From: Herminiimonas arsenicoxydans
GTDB taxonomy: Bacteria; Pseudomonadota; Gammaproteobacteria; Burkholderiales; Burkholderiaceae_D
Reading direction: 5' to 3'
Assembly: GCA_000026125.1 (NCBI GenBank)
Contig: CU207211.1
Location: forward strand, 3,286,001-3,350,000
Length of the DNA: 64,000 bases
Shown here: positions 26,181 through 35,087 of the stretch, one piece after another
How the letters are laid out: each line of letters begins with the position of its first letter
Numbering within the stretch: position 1 is the first letter of the stretch
Made by a program: the position numbers and the translations under genes
Notes under the pieces: model-generated
Database searches by the model: none
Seen by the model: only the letters and a program-made list of their open reading frames with translations
What the model was told of the DNA's origin: nothing

Positions 26181-26242
26181 TTATCCGCTTATTTTATCTG
26201 CCGCCGTATCTGCAGCAGATTCAATAAACGGAAACACATGCA

Positions 26243-26662
26243 TCACAGATGTTCGTGCAAGGCGACATGCTTGCCATCCGTTTTTTTCGCCTTCTTGCGC
26301 GACAGGAAATAGATGGTGGCAACAGCCGTTCCAGCTACCGCTGCGCCTTTCAGTATCGGCCGCCACAAGGAACGACGCGACAGCAGGGATACACCACTGA
26401 CGACCAGCGGCAACAGACGCTGCAGTTTGGCGCCCGACATATTCCTGAAATCCAGCAAATCGGAAAAATTGGCTAATGCGGATTGCGCGCGTGCGCTGAT
26501 CAGGCCGATTGCGGTCTTGGCTATTTCATCCGCACCGAGATGCGCGCGCACCGTGTTGCGGGCCCGGCCGATACCGGACCGGTATGCGCGACACTGCAAC
26601 AGCAATCTTTCCTTGCGCTGCGCCAGCGTCTCTTCTTCCTGCAGCTTTCGGTCTTGTGTCAT
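26243..26662 (-). CDS. YqjK-like small protein
   Basis: 139 residues. A charged N-terminus rich in Glu, Arg and Gln (about residues 1-50) suits a coiled coil. It is followed by one membrane segment near residues 100-122 and a lysine-rich tail. It is the third gene of a set with the DUF883 protein and the holin-like membrane protein upstream, the same arrangement as E. coli yqjD-yqjE-yqjK. The function of these small inner-membrane proteins is poorly known; YqjD has been linked to ribosome binding at the membrane in stationary phase. The assignment is mainly by position and size. Confidence 0.6.
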   Translation of the reverse strand: MTQDRKLQEEETLAQRKERLLLQCRAYRSGIGRARNTVRAHLGADEIAKTAIGLISARAQSALANFSDLLDFRNMSGAKLQRLLPLVVSGVSLLSRRSLWRPILKGAAVAGTAVATIYFLSRKKAKKTDGKHVALHEHL

Positions 26663-26677
26663 GGCTAGCCTCTTGAA

Positions 26678-27070
26678 TTACAACAAAGCGTCATGATCAT
26701 TGCGCAATTCTTCCATGGTTGCCGGCATCGACAATTTTCCTTGCTCAATCAGGGACTTGAGGTAATAGAAAATACCGCCTGTAATCACCGTAAACACAAG
26801 AGCGAGGATGAGCAGGATTTTCCAGCCCAGCACCGGCCAGCTGAGATAGGCAATCAGCACCGTCCAGTAGCCGATGGCAAAAAAGGCGATGACGACGCCC
26901 AGCGCAAACAGCAGCGCCAGCTTCAATGCATTGGCACGCACCTCCGCCAGCTCCAGAGCGGCCAGTTCGATACGGCTCATCAACAAGCCGAAAGTATTCC
27001 TGGCCAGTTCTGCCACCCCGCCTATCAGGCCGGGGCGATCATTCTGCGGCCGCGCGCTTGGCTGTTCCAT
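26678..27070 (-). CDS. YqjE/phage holin superfamily III-like membrane protein
   Basis: 130 residues with two close hydrophobic segments (about 49-70 and 78-102) after a region with a regular helical pattern (SRIELAALELAEVRANALKLAL), typical of the PF07332-type proteins. It has nothing to do with a phage here: it sits between the DUF883 and YqjK-like genes, as in the housekeeping yqjDEK set. Confidence 0.75.
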   Translation of the reverse strand: MEQPSARPQNDRPGLIGGVAELARNTFGLLMSRIELAALELAEVRANALKLALLFALGVVIAFFAIGYWTVLIAYLSWPVLGWKILLILALVFTVITGGIFYYLKSLIEQGKLSMPATMEELRNDHDALL

Positions 27071-27086
27071 GTTGAGCCCGCCTCGA

Positions 27087-27389
27087 TTATTTGCGTGAAA
27101 TCAGAAGACCCACCAAGACGCCGACGCCGGCTGAAATCGCCACTGCGCGCCATGGGTTTTCATGTACGTAGTCGTCTGTTTTTTCTGCAATTTCCTTGCC
27201 GGTTTCAAGCGCTGCGGTTTGCACCTCTTGCGCCTTGGTCAGTGCTGAATCCAGTAATTGCAGACCGCGATGACGCAATTCGTCTGCCCGTTCGCCGGTC
27301 GCGCTGGTCGCTTCACGGAATAATTCCTGTGCGTCCTTGACCAGTGTTTTCATATCGCTGCGTGTAGTTTTCAAGGTAGATGCTTTCAT
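27087..27389 (-). CDS. DUF883 (YqjD/ElaB-type) membrane-anchored protein
   Basis: 100 residues from ATG 27389; the frame is open further upstream but the preceding residues are not family-like. A long amphipathic helical region (about residues 10-75) is followed by the family tail ENPWRAVAISAGVGVLVGLLISRK, a C-terminal membrane anchor with the conserved NPW. E. coli relatives associate with ribosomes and are expressed in stationary phase. It is the first gene of a three-gene set. The 288 bp upstream (27390-27677) contain no gene. Confidence 0.85.
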   Translation of the reverse strand: MKASTLKTTRSDMKTLVKDAQELFREATSATGERADELRHRGLQLLDSALTKAQEVQTAALETGKEIAEKTDDYVHENPWRAVAISAGVGVLVGLLISRK

Positions 27390-27677
27390 GGTGGGTTCCC
27401 CTATATCGTCAAAAAACAGTATTCCGCCTTCGATAAAAATCTGCAGCACGGTACTGTGGCTGAATGCTGATGCTACTGTATGACACAGCAACTGAAGTAT
27501 GCCTTGCCGCCAGCCAATAATGTGACACCGATTCACTTTATTAGTTGCAGGCGCATCGCAAGCCCCGGCTGTCATGGTGCATGCTTACTGAAGTTTTATC
27601 ATATATCCGGTCGTTGTGAACAGGCGTTAACTCACATTAGCCGTCAATAAATCGATTGCCGACGAAATTTATTCTGT

Positions 27678-29114
27678 TCAGACGCCCGGCGTGCAATCGG
27701 CGCAATGCTCGATCGCGCTGACATGCTGCAGCAGATTTTCCTTTAGATTCCGCAAGGCCGTGCGCAAGCCTTCTTCAACGACCGGATGGTAAAACGGCAT
27801 ATCGAGCATCTGATCAACCGTCATTCCGCTCTGACATGCCCACGCCAGCAAATGCGCCAGATGCTCGGCGCGCGGCCCTGTCATTTCGGCGCCGAGAAAG
27901 CGCAGCGAACCCGGTTCGCCATACACGCGCAGCAAGCCGCGATTCTGCCGCATCACGCGACTGCGCCCCTGATCTTCAAATGAAACTTCGCCCGACTGGA
28001 AGCAGCCTTTTTTCAAGGTACGCGGGGTGTGCCCTATCATCGCGATCTGCGGATCGGTAAAGGCGATTGCCAGAGGAACGCGCCGCAAGCCGGCCGCAAC
28101 AGCGGGGAAACGTCCGGCATTGTCGCCGGCAATCCTTCCTTCGTCGCTTGCTTCATGCAATAGCGGTCGATCATTATCCACATCGCCGGCGATAAAGATG
28201 GCGCTATCGCCGCACTGCATCGTCGATGGATCGAATGTCGGCAAGCCCTGTTCATTCAATTGCAAACCCGTCGTCTCCAGCCCCAGCCCGCGCACATTCG
28301 GCGTGCGTCCGGTCGCTGCAAGTACGTATTGAAAATGTTCGGTGCGTTCATCGCCATCCGCACTGCGCGTATGCAGCTCAACCTGCGCGCCGCTCAGTCT
28401 GGCCGTCACGATGGTCGTATTCAGGCGCAGATCCAGCTCGGCCCCCAGACAGGCTATGGCGGTTTGATTGACGGCGGGATCGCTCAATTGCGCAACTCTG
28501 GCTTTGCGGCCGAAAATCGCCACCCGCACGCCCAGTCTGTGCAGCGCCTGACCGAGTTCGAGTCCGATCACACCGGTGCCGATCACCGCCACCGATGCCG
28601 GCAAATCATCCCAGTCAAATACATCGTCGCTCACTATCAGCTGTTTTCCCAGACCGCTCAGCTCTGGCGGTATCTGCGGACTGGAGCCGCTGGCAATCAC
28701 GACGCACTGCGCCTGGACTTGCGTATGTTCGCCCACCTGCAGGCAATCGGCCGCAAGAAAGCGCGCATGACTGCGCAAACGATCGGCGGGATCGATATGC
28801 TCGATACCCTGCACGACGAAACCGACGAAGCGATCGCGTTCCGACCGGACGCGTTGCATGACGGCTTTGCCATCGATGCGCAAGGCGCCGGCGTGTACGC
28901 CGAAACCCGGTGCCTCGCCGACTGCATGGGCGGCTTCCGCTGCCGCAATCAATAATTTGCTCGGCATGCAGCCGACGCGTGCGCACGTCGTGCCGTAAGG
29001 CCCGCTCTCGATCAACGCAACGCGCTTGCCGTGAGTCTTGGCCGCGCGATATGCCGACATCCCGGCACTGCCGGCGCCTATTACTGCCACATCGAATTCC
29101 AGAGTCTTCATCAT
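27678..29114 (-). CDS. Dihydrolipoamide dehydrogenase-like flavoprotein disulfide reductase
   Basis: 478 residues. It belongs to the class I pyridine nucleotide-disulfide oxidoreductases: FAD site VAVIGAGSAGMSA, redox pair C44/C49 in GTTCARVGCMPSK, NAD-binding VAVIGTGVIGLELG, FAD loop AIFIAGDVDNDRPLLHEA and the C-terminal HPVVEEGL with the catalytic histidine-glutamate. The redox motif has Ala-Arg where lipoamide dehydrogenases have Leu-Asn, and no pyruvate dehydrogenase genes are near, so this is probably a paralogue with its own disulfide substrate. It stands alone with an AAGGA ribosome site. Confidence 0.85.
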   Translation of the reverse strand: MMKTLEFDVAVIGAGSAGMSAYRAAKTHGKRVALIESGPYGTTCARVGCMPSKLLIAAAEAAHAVGEAPGFGVHAGALRIDGKAVMQRVRSERDRFVGFVVQGIEHIDPADRLRSHARFLAADCLQVGEHTQVQAQCVVIASGSSPQIPPELSGLGKQLIVSDDVFDWDDLPASVAVIGTGVIGLELGQALHRLGVRVAIFGRKARVAQLSDPAVNQTAIACLGAELDLRLNTTIVTARLSGAQVELHTRSADGDERTEHFQYVLAATGRTPNVRGLGLETTGLQLNEQGLPTFDPSTMQCGDSAIFIAGDVDNDRPLLHEASDEGRIAGDNAGRFPAVAAGLRRVPLAIAFTDPQIAMIGHTPRTLKKGCFQSGEVSFEDQGRSRVMRQNRGLLRVYGEPGSLRFLGAEMTGPRAEHLAHLLAWACQSGMTVDQMLDMPFYHPVVEEGLRTALRNLKENLLQHVSAIEHCADCTPGV

Positions 29115-29158
29115 TCATCCTTGCAATGCATGCAGCAATTTTATTTGCAGATCGCCTG

Positions 29159-29641
29159 CTAGTCGTGCCTGCTGTGCAGCTCGGCGATATCTTCGATACT
29201 GCCGATCTTGATAACAACCGGATGCAGCGATGTGCCCGCCTGCATGGGTCGCCAGGCAAAGCGCCATTCGTTTTCACTGGCCTGATTTTTCGCCTTGGAA
29301 AATATCCTGCCCAAGGGGCTGGGTGCGCCGTATGAAACCGCGGCATCGATGCCGGCCCAGCTAGGCAGGGTTTTTTGCACAGCCCGATGCAGCCGCTCAC
29401 CGAACTCTTCGGCATTATGCACAACCAGATACGCATCAACATGCGGCAAGGCGTCGAACAGGGTGCCGTCAAAGGTTTGCATCAGGCTCAGAACCAGGAA
29501 GCCGCCGGCGCCGGTTTGCGCAGGCAAATCCGCTATCGGCGGGCTTAAACGGAATTCCCCTAGCGACAAGGAGCGCTCAAGGCTGCTGCGTTCGGAAAAA
29601 TAATAAAGCTTGGAAGGACGTTTGCTATCAATCAAAGTCAT
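29159..29641 (-). CDS. Hypothetical protein
   Basis: 160 residues. There is no signal peptide or membrane segment. It looks like a folded cytoplasmic protein with mixed hydrophobic and charged segments and no motif I recognise. It lies 44 bp after the start of the disulfide reductase gene on the same strand, so they may be co-transcribed. It is kept as a real gene because the composition matches its neighbours and no better frame competes. Confidence 0.6.
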   Translation of the reverse strand: MTLIDSKRPSKLYYFSERSSLERSLSLGEFRLSPPIADLPAQTGAGGFLVLSLMQTFDGTLFDALPHVDAYLVVHNAEEFGERLHRAVQKTLPSWAGIDAAVSYGAPSPLGRIFSKAKNQASENEWRFAWRPMQAGTSLHPVVIKIGSIEDIAELHSRHD

Positions 29642-29817
29642 GCTGCCGTCCTGAAAAAAATAATAAAGATCATGCGACCAGGTACTTCATTTTAAGCAGA
29701 TTAGGCTCGTCGCGCGTTCGCAATCACAAATTACTTGCCAACAGGCCCTGGCGAGCCAGCAATCAATCCGCAGCAAGATTTGCGGCACACGTATATGCAG
29801 ATATGCATTTCGCAAAC

Positions 29818-29838
29818 AAAAAACGACCCGAAGGTCGC
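29818..29838 (-). terminator. Rho-independent terminator of the secreted glycine-rich gene
   Basis: On the minus strand CGACC-TTCG-GGTCG is followed by six T. It lies 55 bp past the stop of the gene at 29894-30286. Nothing else is seen in 29642-29893. Confidence 0.75.
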
Positions 29839-29893
29839 CTTTTATTCATGCATGCTGAACTGACCCGCCTGCCCAACCATGCCCGGATACGTA

Positions 29894-30286
29894 TTAATTG
29901 CTGCCTTGCGCTTTGATGCCGGCGTCGAAGTTCGCCTTTGCTTCGGCCGTTCTTTTTGCGCGCGCGGCCTTTTGCTCCTGCTGACTACCCTGCGCGTCTA
30001 CCGAAGCCGCCGTATCGCTCGTCACCCGATGCGCCGAGCGACCATCACGTTTCATACCTTGCACCGTACCGCCGGCAGTTGCGCCCGCATTCGTACGGCC
30101 ACTGTTGTCCTCTACCTGAGCGCCCACGCCCACATTTGCCTGGCCACCGGTTTGTGCACGTGAACCAGAGGCGCCGGCATCGACACCCAAGCCCACACCA
30201 ACGCCGACACCTTGCGCCAATGCGATGGAAGAAGCCGATGCAGCAATAACGAACGATAACGATCGAATAGTTTTTTTCAAATTCAT
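29894..30286 (-). CDS. Small secreted glycine/alanine-rich protein
   Basis: 130 residues. It has a clear signal peptide (MNLKKTIRSLSFVIAASASSIALA-Q). The mature start is the valine-glycine repeat GVGVGVGLGVDAG; then a low-complexity Gly/Ala/Gln/Thr-rich stretch and an Ala/Lys-rich end (EQKAARAKRTAEAKANFDAGIK). I do not recognise a family. It is probably a periplasmic or surface structural protein. There is a terminator downstream, and 200 bp upstream (30287-30486) holds only its promoter region. Confidence 0.65.
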   Translation of the reverse strand: MNLKKTIRSLSFVIAASASSIALAQGVGVGVGLGVDAGASGSRAQTGGQANVGVGAQVEDNSGRTNAGATAGGTVQGMKRDGRSAHRVTSDTAASVDAQGSQQEQKAARAKRTAEAKANFDAGIKAQGSN

Positions 30287-30486
30287 AGCAAACTCCTGAA
30301 GTGAATAAAAGCATCATGAATTGCATGCGTAAATTGGAGTAAGCATGGCCGCACTCGTTCTCACACCATCGCGCAAACCGCCGCATATCAGCGAAATGAA
30401 GGTGCAAGCCTTTGAATAAAAAGGATTTTATTAAAGGTAAGTGTGTGTAACACCCGGCCCATCGGAGGCAAACATTTCGTCAGGAA

Positions 30487-31257
30487 TCAAAGCGCAGGAT
30501 GGCGATGACGCAAGCAATACCAGGCCAGGCCCAGCCATTCGCGCAGCGCATAAGACGCCATATGCAGGCTGGTCGGCAAAAAATCCGGCAGCGTTACACG
30601 CGCGGCGCTCGTAAAGAGTGTGGCTGCGGGCACCACCTGCAGACCGGCTTGCTGAAATGCGATCTTGGCACGCTGCATGTGGATCGCATCCGTCACGAGA
30701 AGAATGCGCTGCACGCCAGCCGCACGCAGCACACGGCTGGAAAATTGCGCATTCTCGGCGGTGTTGTTCGACATCTCCTCCTGCCATTTCACCGGCACGG
30801 AAAAATCGTCCAGCAATACGCGCGCCATGCCGGCGGCCTCGGATTCGGACGCACCGTCGGGCCGGCCGCCGCTTACCAGCAGAGGCAGGCCGGTTTCGCG
30901 CTGCAGTTTTGCCGCATAGCGCAGGCGTTGCAGTGTAATGGCAGCGGGAATATCCTGCCCGCCGTATTCAGGTGCATTGCTGATGCGCCCGCCGCCCAGC
31001 ACGACAATCGCCTGCGCGCCTGCGGCCTTGGCCGACAGCAGGGGCGGATTCATTTTCTCCAGCGGATGGACAAACAGCGATGCACCCATGCGCGTACTCA
31101 GCACGGTCAGCATGATCAGGGCAGCGACGGACAAGGTCAGACCGCCACGCGGCCAGCGGCGGCGCAGCCACAAGCCGAGTGCACAGAGCAAAATAAAATT
31201 CAGTGGCGGCAGCAATACGGCACTGATCGTTGCATTGATCATCCAGCTTGCGCTCAT
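30487..31257 (-). CDS. YdcF/ElyC-family (DUF218) membrane protein
   Basis: 256 residues. There are two N-terminal membrane segments, then the DUF218 domain with AIVVLGGGRI, LLVSGG and the serine-glutamate pattern ASESEAAGMARVLLDDF, followed by ILLVTDAIHMQRA. The E. coli relative ElyC affects envelope integrity and lipid-carrier metabolism for peptidoglycan. No operon partner is obvious, apart from the lipoprotein gene 65 bp upstream. Confidence 0.83.
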   Translation of the reverse strand: MSASWMINATISAVLLPPLNFILLCALGLWLRRRWPRGGLTLSVAALIMLTVLSTRMGASLFVHPLEKMNPPLLSAKAAGAQAIVVLGGGRISNAPEYGGQDIPAAITLQRLRYAAKLQRETGLPLLVSGGRPDGASESEAAGMARVLLDDFSVPVKWQEEMSNNTAENAQFSSRVLRAAGVQRILLVTDAIHMQRAKIAFQQAGLQVVPAATLFTSAARVTLPDFLPTSLHMASYALREWLGLAWYCLRHRHPAL

Positions 31258-31322
31258 CGCACCCTTCCCGGTTTTTGTATTTTTTGCATGGCATGCGCGT
31301 GACGATGAAACACGCTTACTGT

Positions 31323-31784
31323 TTACTCATCCATTTGCGGTTCGGCGATCGTGCGCAACTGAAAACGGCCGTCGTTATTGAACAGCCAGGTTTCCATCAG
31401 CTCTATCCGGCCATGCCGCAACAACGAGGCGGCCGGTTTGGGAAACGGCGCCGTGCTGCGCAAACTAGCCAGCGCCGTGGCTTCGGTGCTGCGATCGCGA
31501 TTGGAACGCATGATCTCGCTACGCAGCAGGCTGCCCTTGGCATCGACCACATACTTGACCACCACGACCGAGCGCAGCAAGGCTTGCGGCCGTCCTATAT
31601 ATACCTTGGTGGAATTCACCTGCGCAATGCGTTGGGCCAGCGCAAGCTTGTACTCGCCCACCGTATCGGCAGTAGAAGTACCGTCCCCAGTGGTTTCAAC
31701 TTCGCTTCTATCCAGTACTGCCTTGCCGCCGCAACCGGCCAATGCCAGCGCAAGCAGGCAAATCGTGAGTCGAGTTTTCATCAT
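31323..31784 (-). CDS. Lipoprotein with TonB C-terminal-like domain
   Basis: About 153 residues from MMKTRLT. It has a lipoprotein signal with lipobox ALAGC, then a domain resembling the C-terminal end of TonB-type proteins (LRSVVVVKYVVDAKGSLLRSEIMRSN and later RIELMETWLFNNDGRFQLRTI). It lacks the membrane helix and proline-rich spacer of a true TonB, so an energy-coupling role is unlikely. The longer frame up to 31868 is not needed, because the lipoprotein signal sets the start. Confidence 0.75.
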   Translation of the reverse strand: MMKTRLTICLLALALAGCGGKAVLDRSEVETTGDGTSTADTVGEYKLALAQRIAQVNSTKVYIGRPQALLRSVVVVKYVVDAKGSLLRSEIMRSNRDRSTEATALASLRSTAPFPKPAASLLRHGRIELMETWLFNNDGRFQLRTIAEPQMDE

Positions 31785-31884
31785 CGTCCGTTTATAAAAT
31801 TGGATGGCCGCCGCCGGTGCCTGCTGCATATGACCGGAGAAAGCGATTTTAATTGCAATATCGTTCACTTATTTGCACATGCTC

Positions 31885-32856
31885 TCAGTCAAAACATTGC
31901 TGCACCCTGAATTGCTCGGTCGCCGCTACCAGTGCCGCTGCCGTTCCCGGTTCCAGCGCTGCATGTCCGGCATCCGCAATGATATGCAGCCTTGCCTGCG
32001 GCCACGCCTGATGCAAACGCCACGCCGATACCGGCGGGCACACTGCATCGTAACGACCCTGCACGATCACGGCTGGTAAGTGGCGTATGCGATCAAGATC
32101 GCGGATCAACTGATCTTCCTCGATGAATCCGCCATGCAGAAAATAATGCGCTTCCAGCCGGCCTATGCCGATTGCAATCGCATCGTCACTGCATGCTTCT
32201 ATCGTTTCCGGCTGCGGCTGCAGGAACAGGCAACTGCCTTCATAACGACTCCAGTTGCGCGCGGCGCGTGCGGCCACCTCGCCATCGTCGCCAAACAGGC
32301 GTGCCTGATAGGCACGCAACAAATCGCCGCGTTCAGACGGCGGAATGTCGGCGATGAATGCATCATGCTCTTGCGGAAAGAAGGTGCGCATGCCGTACAT
32401 GAACCAGTCTATCTCTGCTTGCGTGCAGAGAAAAATGCCGCGCAAGACAAATCCGAGACAGCATTGCGGATGCGCCTGCCCGTAGGCTAGCGCCAGCGTT
32501 GCCCCCCACGAACCACCGAATACCAGCCATTGTTCTATGCCCAGCATGCGGCGTATCGCCTCAATGTCGGCGATCAACAGCGGCGTCGTATTGTTGCGCA
32601 CTTCGCCCGGAGGCGTCGATTTACCAGCGCCGCGCTGATCGAACAGCACAATGCGGTAATACGCCGGATCGAAAAATTGCCTGTGCGACGGCGTAATACC
32701 GCCGCCGGGGCCGCCATGCAGGAACAGCACCGGCACGCCTTCCGGGTTGCCGCATTCTTCCCAGTACAAGGCATGCAACTGGTCAACCGGCAACATGCCG
32801 CTGCGATACGGTTGCAGCGGGGGGAAAAGCGCTGTTTTCGACGAGGAAGTTTTCAT
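31885..32856 (-). CDS. pip: Proline iminopeptidase (alpha/beta-hydrolase)
   Basis: 323 residues from MKTSSSKT. Peptidase family S33: oxyanion-hole region VLFLHGGPGGG, YRIVLFDQRGAGKS, nucleophile serine in FGGSWGATLALAY, aspartate in GRYDAVCPP and histidine in DAGHAA. It removes N-terminal proline from peptides in the cytoplasm. It is a single gene, divergent from the MscS-type channel. Confidence 0.93.
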   Translation of the reverse strand: MKTSSSKTALFPPLQPYRSGMLPVDQLHALYWEECGNPEGVPVLFLHGGPGGGITPSHRQFFDPAYYRIVLFDQRGAGKSTPPGEVRNNTTPLLIADIEAIRRMLGIEQWLVFGGSWGATLALAYGQAHPQCCLGFVLRGIFLCTQAEIDWFMYGMRTFFPQEHDAFIADIPPSERGDLLRAYQARLFGDDGEVAARAARNWSRYEGSCLFLQPQPETIEACSDDAIAIGIGRLEAHYFLHGGFIEEDQLIRDLDRIRHLPAVIVQGRYDAVCPPVSAWRLHQAWPQARLHIIADAGHAALEPGTAAALVAATEQFRVQQCFD

Positions 32857-33029
32857 GGACAGCCTTAAAGAATCCACGATTGTAACCAGAGAAACGGATG
32901 CCGCAATCCATCTGTATTTTTGCCTGTAGAAAACATTTGCGAACTATTCAACTGTTACGTCCTCTTATTTTCAGAGCGCGGACAGCTGGCAAGTCGCAAC
33001 AAGCTGCGCGCAACAGGAGAAATAGACAT

Positions 33030-34166
33030 ATGGCTGTACTGCAAAATTGGATGGTGTTCGGCATTTCACTGGAAAGCTGGCTCTATGCACTGATCACAAC
33101 GTGCCTGATTTATCTGCTGCTCGATGTGCTCACCCGTTCTACCGTTCATCTGGCGAAACGACGCATCGCGCTACCGCCCAAGGCAGCCAGCAGGCGTATC
33201 AATCAAGTCGTCGTGGGCATGGCGCCTGGCTCCAAACGTTATCTGTACTTTCTGTTTGCACTGCTGATCGGCCTGCAAACACTGCTGCTGCCGGCTACCC
33301 TGGAATTACGGCTGTTTCAGGCGGGTGTGATCGTCGTCGGTATTCAGGCGCTGCTGTGGATCAACCGCGGCATCAATACCTGGCTGGAAGATCTCGACAT
33401 CTCCGGCATCAATCCGGACTTGCGCAAACGCGCGACCACCACCACGATGGTATTTCTGTTGCGTCTGGCGGTCATGCTGACGGTCGTGTTGACGGTGCTG
33501 GCCAATCTGGGCGTCAACATTACAGCTTTTGTTGCCAGCCTCGGCATAGGCGGCATCGCGATTGCACTGGCGCTGCAAACCATTTTGAGCGATTTGTTTG
33601 CATCGCTGTCGATAGGCTTGGACAAACCGTTTGAAGTTGGCGATTTCATTATTGTGGATGAGGTGATGCTCGGCACGGTCGAATATATAGGCGTGAAGAC
33701 GACGCGCCTGCGCAGCCTGGGTGGCGAGCAACTGGTACGCTCGAATACAGAATTGCTGAAATCAGTGATACGCAACTACAAACGCATGGCCGAGCGACGC
33801 ATCGTCTTCAGCTTCGGCATTCGTTACGAAACGCCGCTCGCCAAGGTGGGCCAGCTCGGCAGCGTATTGGGTGAAATTATCAGCGCCATCGACAACACGC
33901 GCTTTGATCGCGCACACTTTGTCAAATTCGGCGCCAGCAGTCTCGATTTTGAAGTTGTCTACTATGTGCTCAGCAGTGATTACAACACCTACATGGATAT
34001 CCAGCAGCGCATCAATCTGGAGCTGATGCAAGCCTGCGCACAACGCGGCATTCTGTTTGCACGCCCTACTTCGATTCTGCACTTCGGCTCCGAGGTACGA
34101 CTGGCAAGCGCGGAGATTGAAGCAGTCAACAAGGATGCGGCAACGCTACAGGATATGCCGGGTTGA
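33030..34166 (+). CDS. MscS-family mechanosensitive ion channel
   Basis: 378 residues from ATG 33030 with a GGAGAAA ribosome site. Four or five membrane segments are followed by the pore-lining helix pattern of MscS (VNITAFVASLGIGGIAIALALQTILSDLFASLSIGLDKP; I only cite its ends) and the beta domain start FEVGDFIIVDEVMLGTVEYIGVKTTRLRS. It opens on membrane tension and releases solutes on osmotic downshock. This suits an organism that makes ectoine, but the gene is far from the ectoine cluster. Confidence 0.92.
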   Translation: MAVLQNWMVFGISLESWLYALITTCLIYLLLDVLTRSTVHLAKRRIALPPKAASRRINQVVVGMAPGSKRYLYFLFALLIGLQTLLLPATLELRLFQAGVIVVGIQALLWINRGINTWLEDLDISGINPDLRKRATTTTMVFLLRLAVMLTVVLTVLANLGVNITAFVASLGIGGIAIALALQTILSDLFASLSIGLDKPFEVGDFIIVDEVMLGTVEYIGVKTTRLRSLGGEQLVRSNTELLKSVIRNYKRMAERRIVFSFGIRYETPLAKVGQLGSVLGEIISAIDNTRFDRAHFVKFGASSLDFEVVYYVLSSDYNTYMDIQQRINLELMQACAQRGILFARPTSILHFGSEVRLASAEIEAVNKDAATLQDMPG

Positions 34167-34179
34167 ATCTGCTGATGCC

Positions 34180-34647
34180 TTAAGCGGAACGACTGAGACG
34201 ATGCCGCACAATGTCGTACACCCAGTTGAAGGCGAACGCATACAGCATGAAGAAAACCGAGAACACCAGGTCCAGCACCAGGGCGTCGATGACCGAGATA
34301 TGCAGCCACCATGCCGTCAGCGGCAACGCGACCGCCATGAAAAATGCCTCGAAACCCAGCGTGTGCCAGACCCTCATGCCGATCGTGCGGCGCCAGCCGT
34401 AATGGCGCTCGACCATTTCATAAACGTGGTTGTAAATCATGTTGCAAACCATCGCACAGACGGCGAGGATCACTGCCAGTGCGCCGAAATGGAAGAAATC
34501 CATATCGAAACCATAGGACATCAGGGGAACAAGAATGACAAGCGCGCAGATTTCAAACAGCAGGGCGTGCAGAATACGGCGAAGTAAAGTATTGATAACA
34601 AAAACCGGAAGAAAAGGAAGCTCGTCATTATAGGCGACTCGCCGCAT
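34180..34647 (-). CDS. PACE-family (AceI-type) efflux transporter
   Basis: 155 residues with four membrane helices as two repeated pairs, the bacterial transmembrane pair arrangement. Family motifs: RRILHALLFEICALVI in helix 1, and YNHVYEMVERHYGWRRTIGMRVWHTLGFEAFF between helices 2 and 3. Members pump biocides such as chlorhexidine; natural substrates may be short diamines. It is convergent with the MscS gene. Confidence 0.88.
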   Translation of the reverse strand: MRRVAYNDELPFLPVFVINTLLRRILHALLFEICALVILVPLMSYGFDMDFFHFGALAVILAVCAMVCNMIYNHVYEMVERHYGWRRTIGMRVWHTLGFEAFFMAVALPLTAWWLHISVIDALVLDLVFSVFFMLYAFAFNWVYDIVRHRLSRSA

Positions 34648-34839
34648 ATCCGCTCCTGCGCAAGGCCTTCGCTGCCTGAAAACGTTTTCGATCGTGCACT
34701 CTTGAAGAATACATATCGGGCAAAAAGAAAAGATTCTGCAAACAATGGTGACAAATTTTTTAATATGCTCTATACTTCGGGCCCTTCAGACACGTTGGTC
34801 GACGCCAACAATTGTTTGACTGAGTAAGCGGAATTACGC

Positions 34840-34915
34840 GGGTGCTTAGCTCAGTTGGTAGAGCGGCGCCCTTACAAGGCGTAGGTCGGCGGTTCGACCC
34901 CGTCAGCACCCACCA
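34840..34915 (+). tRNA. tRNA-Val (anticodon TAC)
   Basis: Acceptor GGGTGCT with AGCACCC (34840 onward), D-arm GCTCAGTTGGTAGAGC, anticodon loop CTTACAA giving TAC, T-arm GGCGGTTCGACCCCGTC, and encoded CCA. It is followed 39 bp later by tRNA-Asp, so the two are likely co-transcribed. Confidence 0.96.
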
Positions 34916-34954
34916 AGCAGTCAAACAGCAGTATCTGAATCAGTTTAGTAGTTT

Positions 34955-35031
34955 GGAGTGGTAGTTCAGTTGGTTAGAATACCGGCCTGTCACGCCGGGG
35001 GTCGCGGGTTCGAGTCCCGTCCACTCCGCCA
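34955..35031 (+). tRNA. tRNA-Asp (anticodon GTC)
   Basis: Acceptor GGAGTGG with CCACTCC, anticodon loop CTGTCAC giving GTC, T-arm GCGGGTTCGAGTCCCGT, discriminator G and encoded CCA. Confidence 0.97.
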
Positions 35032-35040
35032 AAACAAGAA

Positions 35041-35068
35041 AACGCCCGCGCAAGCGGGCGTTTTTGTT
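35041..35068 (+). terminator. Rho-independent terminator of the tRNA-Val/tRNA-Asp transcript
   Basis: AACGCCCGC and GCGGGCGTT form a 9-bp stem with a short GCAA-type loop and a T-run, 9 bp after tRNA-Asp. Confidence 0.88.
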
Positions 35069-35087
35069 TGCATCTCTCCAATTCGGC

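Noticed and set aside
26678..27070. Phage holin as a sign of a prophage
   Set aside because: No other phage gene is present, and the neighbours are the yqjD and yqjK types, as in the common chromosomal set.
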